A stretch of 36,705 nt of DNA. Source: Bacillota bacterium. GTDB taxonomy: Bacteria; Bacillota; Clostridia; Christensenellales; CAG-138. The notes beneath the pieces are model-generated. The model saw only the letters and a list, made by a program, of their open reading frames with translations. It was not told the DNA's origin and did not search any database. The stretch spans positions 1 through 36,705 of the forward strand of contig JAEESS010000021.1 of the NCBI GenBank assembly GCA_016286445.1, in the 5' to 3' direction. The position numbers were made by a program, and so were the translations under genes. Below, one piece after another: positions 23,961 to 31,573 of the stretch. The first letter of the stretch is position 1, and the number at the start of each line of letters is the position of its first letter.

Positions 23961-24935
23961 ATGAAAAAAAGGAAGAAACGGAAGATTGCAAACCCGCTGC
24001 GCTTTGCGGTGGGCGTTGCGCTGATCGCGCTGATTCTCGTGCTCTGCGTCGTGCTGATCGCGGCGATCGCAGGCTGTTTTTCCGCGCCCGCGCCTGCCGT
24101 TGAAGCGCCGGAGGAGACGTCCGCGCCGACCGCCGTGCCGACCGCCTCGCCCTCCCCCACGCCGGAACCGAGCTGGGAGGAGCAGCGGCTTTCTTCCATC
24201 GAGCATTACGTCCGCGCGTACGGGAACTGTCCGGATGAGGCGGCGATCGAAGCGCGCATGGCGAAGATGGCGATCGATCCCGAACAAAAGATGGTCGCGT
24301 TCACGTTTGACGACGGTCCGCGCACCGGCATCACAAGTCAGATCCTTGACGTTTGCGAGCAGTACGGCGTCCGCGTCACCTTCTTCATCAAGGGCGACAA
24401 CATCGCAAGCCATGAGGAGGATCTGATGCGCATGCTGTCTTTGGGCTGCGAGATCGGCAATCATACCTGGATGCACACGAACATCGAAGAGCTGTCCGCC
24501 TCCGAAATGCGAGAGGAGATCGGCAAGGTCAACGACGCGATCCGCGAGCGCTTCGGCTATACGATCCGGCTGTTCCGCCCGCCGTACATCAAATACGGCG
24601 ACAAGGGCAGCGAGACGCGGAACAGTCTCGTCGCGCTGATGGAGGAATGGAACATGGCGATCATCAACCATACCCGCAGCACGCACGACACCTACGACAG
24701 CTACAACGCCGAAAAGATCTACAGCCGCGGCGTGGCGGAAACCGACGAGCTCGGAAAGACCCTTTCCGGTTCCATCATCCTCTGCCACGACAAGCAGCAG
24801 AAGACCGCCGACGCCTTCAAGCGGATCGTGCCGGAGCTTCTCGAACGCGGCTATCAGCTTGTGACCGTTTCGGAGCTGCTGCACTATTCCGACGACGGCT
24901 TCCACGCGGGCTGGATCTATTCGTCCGCAAAGTGA
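23961..24935 (+). CDS. Membrane-anchored polysaccharide deacetylase (NodB/CE4 family)
   Basis: 324 residues from ATG 23961. Basic N-terminus (MKKRKKRKIANPL), one signal-anchor helix (about 14-37), a Pro/Thr-rich linker (TSAPTAVPTASPSPTPEPS), then a CE4 domain: motif 1 TFDDGP (D117, D118), motif 2 NHTWMH (H168, H172 zinc ligands), motif 3 RPPYIKYG, and motif 5 IILCHDKQQKTADAF. Likely removes N-acetyl groups from peptidoglycan or another extracellular glycan. No Shine-Dalgarno is visible before ATG, and the predicted transcript starts at it (leaderless candidate). An in-frame upstream start at 23925 would lie inside the -35 box and is rejected. First gene of a three-gene unit. Confidence 0.92.
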   Translation: MKKRKKRKIANPLRFAVGVALIALILVLCVVLIAAIAGCFSAPAPAVEAPEETSAPTAVPTASPSPTPEPSWEEQRLSSIEHYVRAYGNCPDEAAIEARMAKMAIDPEQKMVAFTFDDGPRTGITSQILDVCEQYGVRVTFFIKGDNIASHEEDLMRMLSLGCEIGNHTWMHTNIEELSASEMREEIGKVNDAIRERFGYTIRLFRPPYIKYGDKGSETRNSLVALMEEWNMAIINHTRSTHDTYDSYNAEKIYSRGVAETDELGKTLSGSIILCHDKQQKTADAFKRIVPELLERGYQLVTVSELLHYSDDGFHAGWIYSSAK

Positions 24936-24947
24936 AAGGAGATCGCC

Positions 24948-25194
24948 GTGAAGGTTAAAATCACGATCCTCGAAAGCCGCTGCCGCGACGGGCTTTGCTC
25001 CGCGGGCGATACCTATCTGGTCGAACAGACCTGTCCCCCCGCTGTGCCACGAGCTTTGGAGCGTGATCTATCCGCAGGTCTTTGCGCTGCAAAACGGCGC
25101 TGCGCTCGATCACGGCGACGACCGCGCGGCTTTTTTTGAAGCGTCCTGTCCCGACGGCGGTCGTGTGAAGATCCGCGGCGAGCGCGTCGATTGA
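24948..25194 (+). pseudogene. TIGR04076-family small protein, frameshifted in a C6 tract
   Basis: GTG 24948 with AAGGAGA upstream starts MKVKITILESRCRDGLCSAG, DTYLVEQTCPP, then the frame is lost. Removing one C from the run of six at 25035-25040 restores CPPLCHELWSVIYPQVFALQ, NGAALDHGDDRAAFFEASCP and DGGRVKIRGERVD, ending at TGA 25194. That gives about 82 residues matching the Cys-containing small proteins annotated TIGR04076 (function unknown). As given, the unshifted frame ends at 25139 in unrelated sequence. It is either a recent pseudogene, a polymorphic or slippery tract, or a base-call error in a homopolymer. It sits 12 bp after the deacetylase and 26 bp before the lipase-like gene. Confidence 0.8.
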
Positions 25195-25220
25195 CGCATC
25201 CGAACAGAAAGGGGCTTATG

Positions 25221-27893
25221 ATGCGCAAACGGTTCTTTTCCTTGTTCCTGATCCTTCTGCTGACGGTCTCCCTGCTTCCGTCGGCGCTTGCGGAGGATCC
25301 CTCCCCGTCCGACGCCGAGCAGTTCGGCGAAGGCGCGGTCGTTGAGCGCGACGCCATGGGCGAGCCGGTCTCCGTCAACGGCTGTCCGGTCCGCAAGGTC
25401 CGCGCCGGTATCAACCTGCGTTCCAACAGATCCGCCTATCAATACAGCATTTATTTCACCGAATATCCGTTCGGGCAGCCCGCTACGCAGTACGACGGCA
25501 ACCTCGCCGTGATGTCGCTTGCGATGGCGCTGTCCGCAAACCGCGCGATCGATCCCTCCGAGGAGCCGTCCGCGGATTTCGACCCGTCCCTGCATCTGGA
25601 AGAATTTCTCACGGACGCCGGATTCTCGCACATCCGCAAGGACGACTATTCCAAGGAGACCAGCATGTACACGATCTCCATGGCGATGGGGTCCCGCATC
25701 ATGGAGCGCGAGGGTGAGGAGCCCTTCACGCTGATCGCGATCGGCGTCTGCGGCGGCGGCTACAAGAACGAATGGCAGTCCAATATGACGCCCGGCAGCG
25801 GGCAGATCCACGAGGGCTTTCTCTCCGCGTCCGAGCTCGTCATCGACCGGCTGGAGGGATACATCCTCACCAACGGCATCGAGGGCAGGGTCAAGGTCTG
25901 GATCTCCGGTTTTTCCCGCGCCGCAGCCGTGTCCAACGTAACGGCGGGACTTTTGGTGCGGGACGGCATGTTCCCGAAGGAGGACGTATACGCCTATACG
26001 TTCGCGACGCCCGCAGCCGTTCAGAACGCGCCCGAAACCGGATACGAGAACATCTTCAACATCATCAATCCGATGGACCTTGTGCCGCAGGTCATGCCCG
26101 CCGACTGGAGCTTCGGGCGGTTCGGACAGGACCTGTTCATTCCCGTGACGGAGTTTTCCTCGCTCGGAGAGATCTTCACCTCCGACCGTGCGGACCGTGC
26201 GCGCGAAACGTTCGGGATCGAGGCGAATTACAGCCCGGCGCTGAATCTCAGAATGCGCCTTTTGCTGTCCATGATCCTCGACGTTGCGGAAACGCGCGAG
26301 CAGTACAACGCGACCCTGCAGCCCGCAGTGGTCGGCATCATGCAGAACAAGAACGCGTCCAATCTGCTTTCGACCGTCAGAAGCCTGCTGCTGACCGTGC
26401 GCGACAACGGCGCCGCGGGCAGAATGAACGTGGATACGCTGGTCAACTATGTCTCCCGCGTGTTCGGCAACGTGCTGACGCGCACGGAGTTTCAGGAAGC
26501 CAATCAGAACACCGGCAGCATTGCGTTCCGGCTGTTCAACGAGCACTGCGAGGATGCGTACCTTGCAAACGCCGATCTGATCCGCGCCGGCGCGTTCGAG
26601 GAGGACTATGCGTTTACCTATGTGCTGGTAAAGCGTCCGGTGCATGTTTTGCTGACGAGCACATCCGATCCCGATTTCATGATCACGCTGAACGACGACG
26701 GCGAGGTCCGTCCCGGCGTCTCTCTCCAACAAAGATATGCGAACGACCCGGCGTATCTCGACACGCTCGCGCGCATGTTTTACATGGAGCGCATCGGCGA
26801 TACGAGCATCATTGCCGTCCCGCGCGATTCGGATCTCTCCGTCACCTGGGAAGCGCTGCGAACAGGGACCGTACAGGTGCTGCTTGCGGACTGCTCCGTG
26901 CACGCGTCGGCACGGTACAGCGGCATGACGTTCGATCCGCTGCATGTCGGCAAGGGCGATACCGGCACGGCGTTCCGCTCAGTGTCCGGCGCGTCCCGTC
27001 TGCCGGACAGCTTTGAGCCTGCCGTTTTCGACGCGGCGGATCTCGCTTCGTTTATCGGCATCGCTTCCGTCGGCATCAACTGGCGCGTTGCGCTGATGCT
27101 GATCGCAGCGGTCGTCGGGATCCTTACCGCGCTGCTCATCTGGATCCTTCTGCGGCTCCAGCGCACGAGCAAGAAGCCCGGCGTCCCCGTCTGGATCTGC
27201 CTCGGCGTGTTCTGCATCGCCATGCTCGAAGCGGAGATGGCGTTCTGGTTCTTCGCGGATCACACAAACCTTCGCATGCTTTGGAAGATCATTCTCGGTG
27301 CCGCGCTGCTTGCGATCTTCCTGCTCCGGCATTGGCGGTCGAAGCGCACGCTTCTGATGCTGCCGGGCTTTGTGATGATGCTGTTTGCCGACGTTGTGAT
27401 GTGCCTGTACGTTCTGCAGGGCGCGATCCTCTTCCTCCTTGCGCACGGTCTGCTCGTCTTTGCCTTCCTGTTCCGTTCCCCGATGCCGCTCAAAATGTGG
27501 ATCCAATGGTTTACGGTCTCCGCGATCGCGTCCGTGCTGATCGTGTTCGGGCTGAAGGGTCAGATCGGACCGCTTGCGTACGGCGCGGCGCTGTACGTCG
27601 ACGTGCTCCTTCTGATGAGCTACAGCGCCGGAGGACAGCCTGTCCGCGTCCGGTTTGCCGCGCGGCTGTTCCTGATCTCGGAAGCGATCCTCGGCATCTT
27701 CATGATCGGATACAGCGAACCGGTTCTGCATATCCTTTCCGTGCTGATGTTTGACGTTGCGCTTCTGATGATCGCGGTCAGCAAAACGGGCGTCGAGCTG
27801 CCGAAGGAGGAGCTGCCCGAAGACAAAGCGGCGCCGAAAGAAGCGCCGACGGGATCCGAAGCGCCCGCCTCCCCCGCGCCGCAGAAAGCGTGA
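25221..27893 (+). CDS. Secreted lipase-like domain fused to a nine-helix YhhN/TMEM86-like membrane domain
   Basis: 890 residues. ATG 25221 is preferred because AAAGGGG lies 6 nt upstream (25218 is possible). Signal peptide 1-24 (FFSLFLILLLTVSLLPSALA). Residues about 60-400 resemble a class-3 lipase/alpha-beta hydrolase: nucleophile elbow SGFSRAAAVSNV (S232, GxSxA instead of GxSxG), AYTFATPAAVQNAP, NIINPMDLVPQVMP (candidate Asp). A beta-rich region (about 460-600) follows, then nine TM helices (about 615-855). The helices carry FVMMLFADVVMC (D724), FLLAHGLLVFAFLF and ARLFLISEAILGIFMIG (E821). Their order matches the YhhN family (lysoplasmalogenase TMEM86 and relatives), whose second motif usually has SD where this has SE. 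The tail is Pro/Ala/Glu-rich. The active site would be outside the cell, joined to an intramembrane enzyme-like domain. Substrate unproven. Confidence 0.7.
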   Translation: MRKRFFSLFLILLLTVSLLPSALAEDPSPSDAEQFGEGAVVERDAMGEPVSVNGCPVRKVRAGINLRSNRSAYQYSIYFTEYPFGQPATQYDGNLAVMSLAMALSANRAIDPSEEPSADFDPSLHLEEFLTDAGFSHIRKDDYSKETSMYTISMAMGSRIMEREGEEPFTLIAIGVCGGGYKNEWQSNMTPGSGQIHEGFLSASELVIDRLEGYILTNGIEGRVKVWISGFSRAAAVSNVTAGLLVRDGMFPKEDVYAYTFATPAAVQNAPETGYENIFNIINPMDLVPQVMPADWSFGRFGQDLFIPVTEFSSLGEIFTSDRADRARETFGIEANYSPALNLRMRLLLSMILDVAETREQYNATLQPAVVGIMQNKNASNLLSTVRSLLLTVRDNGAAGRMNVDTLVNYVSRVFGNVLTRTEFQEANQNTGSIAFRLFNEHCEDAYLANADLIRAGAFEEDYAFTYVLVKRPVHVLLTSTSDPDFMITLNDDGEVRPGVSLQQRYANDPAYLDTLARMFYMERIGDTSIIAVPRDSDLSVTWEALRTGTVQVLLADCSVHASARYSGMTFDPLHVGKGDTGTAFRSVSGASRLPDSFEPAVFDAADLASFIGIASVGINWRVALMLIAAVVGILTALLIWILLRLQRTSKKPGVPVWICLGVFCIAMLEAEMAFWFFADHTNLRMLWKIILGAALLAIFLLRHWRSKRTLLMLPGFVMMLFADVVMCLYVLQGAILFLLAHGLLVFAFLFRSPMPLKMWIQWFTVSAIASVLIVFGLKGQIGPLAYGAALYVDVLLLMSYSAGGQPVRVRFAARLFLISEAILGIFMIGYSEPVLHILSVLMFDVALLMIAVSKTGVELPKEELPEDKAAPKEAPTGSEAPASPAPQKA

Positions 27894-27905
27894 CCTCCAA
27901 AAAAC

Positions 27906-27938
27906 AAACGAGCAGGTTCCGTTCCTGCTCGTTTTTTT
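27906..27938. terminator. Bidirectional terminator between the lipase-like gene and ileS
   Basis: AAACGAGCAGG (27906-27916) pairs with CCTGCTCGTTT (27924-27934); seven T on the plus strand, and on the minus strand GTTTGTTTTTTGG after the stem. The convergent genes end 13 bp and 21 bp from it. Confidence 0.9.
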
Positions 27939-27958
27939 GATCTGTATTATCGCTGTTT

Positions 27959-30900
27959 TCAGACCCGTTCGACGGACAGCGTGATCGCGTTTCCGTTGAG
28001 GTCCCAGTCCTTCGTATAGCCGAATACGCCCTCTTCGATGCGGTCCGCAAGCGTGTCCGCCCTGACGCCGTCCGCGTACGCGTTCAGCACGCGCGCTGCC
28101 TCGCCGCCGTTCTGATAGCCGATGCGGATATGGTCGGCGACCTCGAAGCCCGCCTCCTTGCGCATCGTCTGCAGCTTGGACACGAGCTCGCGCATCAAGC
28201 CCTCTTCCTTGAGCGCCGGCGTCAGGTTCGTGTCGAGCACGACGGTCACGCCGCCGCCCTGTTCCGAAACGAGCCCTTCCTTTTGCTGTGTGGAAACGAG
28301 CACGTCGTCCGGCGAAAGCTCGACCTCCGTACCGTCGACCGTGAAGGTGTAGTTCTGTCCTGCGTGATGCTGCTTGACGATCGCGTCGCCGTTTTCCGCA
28401 AGGTGCGCGGAGATCTTGCCGAGAAGCTTTCCGTAGCGCGGTCCTAGGGTCCTTAGCTGCGGCTTGACCTTATAGCTCATCAGCGCGTCGGCGTTCTCGA
28501 TGAACACGACCTCCTTGACGTTCAGCTCTTCCGCGGCGATCGCCGTCGCGCGTTCCGAAAGCGCTTCGCCCTGCACATACATTCTGGCAAGCGGCTGACG
28601 CGTCTTCTGCGCGGCACTGCTTCTGGCGCTTCTGCCGACGGTGACGATGTTCAGGACCTTCGCCATCTCATCCTCAAGCTCCGCGTCGATGAACGAATCG
28701 TCCGCCGCGGGGTAATCGTTGAGATGCACCGACATGGGCGCGTTCGCATCGACCGTCCGTACGATGTTCTGATAGATCGCTTCCGTCATGAACGGGCAGA
28801 ACGGCGCGGTCAGAAGCGTGACCGTCCTGAGCACGGTATACAGCGTCATGTACGCCGCTTCCTTGTCGTCGGTCATCTCGGCGCCCCAGTAGCGGTCGCG
28901 GCAGCGGCGGACGTACCAGTTGCTCAGCTCGTCCGCAAAGTCGATGAGCAGTCTGCCCGCCTCGGTGATGCGGAACGCTTCGAGATTGCCGTCGACGCCT
29001 TTCACGAGCGTCTGCAGCCGGGACAGGATCCAGCGATCCATCAGGGACAGATTTTCGCGCTTCAGGCTGTGCTTCGTCGGATCAAACCCGTCGATGTCCG
29101 CGTACAGCACATAGAATGCGTAGGTGTTCCACAGCGTGCTCATGAACTTGCGCTGATACTCGCTGACCGCCTCGCCGGAGAAGCGCGACGGAAGCCACGG
29201 TGCGCTCGCCGTGTAGAAGTACCAGCGGACCGCGTCCGCGCCCTGCTTTTCGAGCACGTCCGCGGGCGCGATGACGTTGCCGATGTGCTTGGACATCTTC
29301 TTGCCGTCCTTGTCGCACACGAGACCGAGCACGAGGCAGTTCTCGAACGGCGCCTTGTCAAAGAGGCACGTTGCGACCGCCATCAGCGTATAGAACCAGC
29401 CGCGCGTCTGATCGACCGCCTCGGAGATGAACGCGGCGGGATAGCGGCGCTCGAACTCCTCTTTGTTTTCAAAGGGATAGTGCCACTGCGCAAACGGCAT
29501 GGAACCGCTGTCGAACCAGCAGTCGATGACGACCGGCTCGCGCTTCATGATCTTGCCGCAGACCGGGCATACGACCTCGACCTGGTCGATGTAGGGCTTG
29601 TGCAGCTCGATGTTCTCGGGGCAGTTGCGGCTCATCTTTTTGAGCTCTTCACGGCTGCCGATGACATGGACGTGCCCGCAGTCGCACATCCACACGGGCA
29701 GTGGCGTGCCCCAGTAACGCTCGCGGGAGATGCCCCAGTCGATGACGTTTTCGAGGAAGTTGCCCATGCGGCCCTCGCCGATCGTTTCGGGGATCCAGTT
29801 GACCGACTTGTTGAACGCGATCAGCTTGTCCTTGACCGCGGTCATCTTGATGAACCAGCTTTCGCGGGCGTAATAGATGAGCGGCGTGTCGCAGCGCCAG
29901 CAGAACGGATAGCTGTGCTCGAACGGGAGCGCCGCAAAGAGCTTGCCGCTCTCCTTCAAAGCCTCCAGGATCGGCTTGTCCGCGTCCTTCACGAACATGC
30001 CGTCCCACGGCGTGCCGCCGCACATATGTCCGGACGTGTTGACAAGCTGCAAAAACGGCAGATCCCAGACCTTGCCGACGCGGTTGTCGTCCTCGCCGAA
30101 CGCCGGCGCGATATGCACGACGCCGGTGCCGTCGGTCAGCGTGACGTAATCGTCCGCGACCACGCGATAGCCCTTCTTGCCGCGGAAATTCACCGGCAGC
30201 TCAAACAGCGGCTCGTATTCGGTGCCGACCAGCGATTCGCCGGAGAACGTCTCGACGATCTCGGCGTTCTCGCCCAGAACGGACGCGACCAACGCTTCCG
30301 CCATGATGTAGGTCTTGCCCTCACTGACGACCTTGCAGTACGTCTCGTGCGCGTTGACGCACAGCGCGACGTTCGATGGCAGCGTCCACGGCGTGGTCGT
30401 CCACGCAAGGATCGCCGTGCCGCTTCCGTCCTTGAGATAGAAGCGCGCGATCGCGGAGACCTCCTTGACGTCGTGATAGCCCTGCGCGACCTCGTGGCTC
30501 GAAAGCGCCGTGCCGCAGCGTGGGCAGTACGGGACGATCTTGTGTCCCTTATAGAGAAGCCCCTTCTCGTGGATCGTTTTCAGCGCCCACCACTCGGACT
30601 CGATATAATCGTCCTTGTAGGTGACGTAGGGATTGTCCATATCGCACCAGAAGCCGACGCGATCGCTCATTTCGCGCCACTGGGACTCGTACTTCCAAAC
30701 GGACTGCTTGCAAGCCGAGATGAACGGCTCGACGCCGTACGCCTCGATCTGTTCCTTGCCGTCCAGACCCAGCTGCTTTTCGACCTCCAGCTCGACCGGA
30801 AGCCCGTGGGTATCCCAGCCCGCCTTGCGGAGCACGTCAAACCCCTTCATGGTCTTGTAGCGCGGGATCAGGTCCTTGATGCTTCTTGTCAGAACGTGTC

Positions 30901-31069
30901 CGATGTGCGGCTTGCCGTTCGCCGTCGGCGGACCGTCAAAGAACGTAAAGGCAGGCGCGCCTTTTCTGAGCTCGACGCTCTGTTCAAAGACGCGGTTCTC
31001 CTTCCAGAATGCCAGCGTTTCCTTCTCGCGGGAAACGAAGTCCATGTCCGTACTTACTTTTTTATACAT
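27959..31069 (-). CDS. ileS: Isoleucyl-tRNA synthetase, long (type 2-like)
   Basis: 1036 residues. HIGH motif GKPHIGH (55-58) after FFDGPPTAN; WDTHGLPVELEVEKQLGLDG; KMSK loop DGKKMSKHIGNV near residue 590; CP1 editing domain with WTTTPWTLPSNVALCV. Length over 1000, the segment ESEWWALKTIHEKGLLYKGH with PYCPRCGTALSSHEVAQGYH, and the extended C-terminus fit the IleRS2 (eukaryote-like) clade rather than the shorter zinc-tailed IleRS1. Members of that clade tend to be mupirocin-insensitive; this is family knowledge, not shown here. Start ATG 31069 (MYKKVSTDMDFVSREKETLA), because the first in-frame ATG at 31081 lies at the GGAGGA ribosome site. Regulated by the T-box upstream. Confidence 0.96.
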   Translation of the reverse strand: MYKKVSTDMDFVSREKETLAFWKENRVFEQSVELRKGAPAFTFFDGPPTANGKPHIGHVLTRSIKDLIPRYKTMKGFDVLRKAGWDTHGLPVELEVEKQLGLDGKEQIEAYGVEPFISACKQSVWKYESQWREMSDRVGFWCDMDNPYVTYKDDYIESEWWALKTIHEKGLLYKGHKIVPYCPRCGTALSSHEVAQGYHDVKEVSAIARFYLKDGSGTAILAWTTTPWTLPSNVALCVNAHETYCKVVSEGKTYIMAEALVASVLGENAEIVETFSGESLVGTEYEPLFELPVNFRGKKGYRVVADDYVTLTDGTGVVHIAPAFGEDDNRVGKVWDLPFLQLVNTSGHMCGGTPWDGMFVKDADKPILEALKESGKLFAALPFEHSYPFCWRCDTPLIYYARESWFIKMTAVKDKLIAFNKSVNWIPETIGEGRMGNFLENVIDWGISRERYWGTPLPVWMCDCGHVHVIGSREELKKMSRNCPENIELHKPYIDQVEVVCPVCGKIMKREPVVIDCWFDSGSMPFAQWHYPFENKEEFERRYPAAFISEAVDQTRGWFYTLMAVATCLFDKAPFENCLVLGLVCDKDGKKMSKHIGNVIAPADVLEKQGADAVRWYFYTASAPWLPSRFSGEAVSEYQRKFMSTLWNTYAFYVLYADIDGFDPTKHSLKRENLSLMDRWILSRLQTLVKGVDGNLEAFRITEAGRLLIDFADELSNWYVRRCRDRYWGAEMTDDKEAAYMTLYTVLRTVTLLTAPFCPFMTEAIYQNIVRTVDANAPMSVHLNDYPAADDSFIDAELEDEMAKVLNIVTVGRSARSSAAQKTRQPLARMYVQGEALSERATAIAAEELNVKEVVFIENADALMSYKVKPQLRTLGPRYGKLLGKISAHLAENGDAIVKQHHAGQNYTFTVDGTEVELSPDDVLVSTQQKEGLVSEQGGGVTVVLDTNLTPALKEEGLMRELVSKLQTMRKEAGFEVADHIRIGYQNGGEAARVLNAYADGVRADTLADRIEEGVFGYTKDWDLNGNAITLSVERV

Positions 31070-31080
31070 GCTTTCCTCCA

Positions 31081-31424
31081 AAAATAAAATACTTCGTCCT
31101 CAAACGAGGACGAAGCGAAGCTCCGCGGTACCACCTCAGTTGACAGGGCTCCCCCTGTCCGCTCATTGCCCCTTAACGCGGGGATACGGGAAGGGCTACT
31201 CTGCCGTCATTTTGTCGAGCCGTGTCATTCTGAGGCGCTGCCGAAGATTCTTTTCGGGATCCTTCGTCGCTTCCCTCCTCAGGATGACAGCTTCCGGCTG
31301 CTGCATGCCTGGGTTTCGCCGTTCCACTCCCGGGTGATCTTCACGCTCGTTCCGCCGCCGCCTTGCACCGTACGCGGCTCGCTGTGGGTTTTCCGAAGCG
31401 CTACTCGTCCCGATCAACGATTTC
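31081..31424 (-). promoter_or_regulatory. T-box riboswitch (isoleucine, specifier ATC) controlling ileS
   Basis: Minus strand from about 31424: AGTA (31405-31402), distal Stem I block AGCGAGC...ACGGTGCAAGG, then GAAG-ATC-ACCCGGGAG with specifier ATC at 31338-31336 (isoleucine). The T-box CTGAGGTGGTACCGCGG lies at 31139-31123. Terminator CTTCGTCCTC (31115-31106) pairs with GAGGACGAAG (31101-31092) and is followed by a U-rich run. About 340 nt, well over 100 nt longer than the thrS leader, partly because a dispersed repeat (31223-31289) lies between Stem I and the antiterminator. Confidence 0.93.
31223..31289. repeat. 67-bp dispersed inverted-repeat element inside the ileS T-box leader
   Basis: Left arm TGTCATTCTGAGG (31223-31235), right arm CCTCAGGATGACA (31277-31289); 12 of 13 positions are complementary, with further pairing inside (GAAGATTC region, GGATCC). 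The same arms are found at 4314-4326 and about 4539-4550. It resembles small non-autonomous repeats of gut Firmicutes. Confidence 0.75.
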
Positions 31425-31430
31425 CGGACT

Positions 31431-31459
31431 ATTATATCTGAAAGCGATCCGTTTGTAAA
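31431..31459 (-). promoter_or_regulatory. Promoter of the ileS T-box transcript
   Basis: TTTACA (31459-31454), 17 bp, perfect TATAAT (31436-31431), start about 31424. Confidence 0.85.
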
Positions 31460-31573
31460 GACCCGAAACTGCGCTTTTTGCATGATTTTAACCGGTAAGC
31501 ATCCGGTCTCTTGCCCTGTGCGGAAAAGTATGATATGCTTTCCGTATCGCAGAGAACCGAAAGGGGTACCGAT

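Noticed and set aside
28724..31087. A 787-codon open frame on the plus strand across ileS
   Set aside because: It is antisense to a clearly conserved synthetase, has arginine/alanine/valine-heavy composition from GC-rich codons read backwards, and has no ribosome site or domain.
31530..31560. Promoter of the M48 protease gene at TATGAT near 31540
   Set aside because: No -35 at a proper distance; the CGGAAA/TTTCCG partial palindrome around it is too short to interpret.
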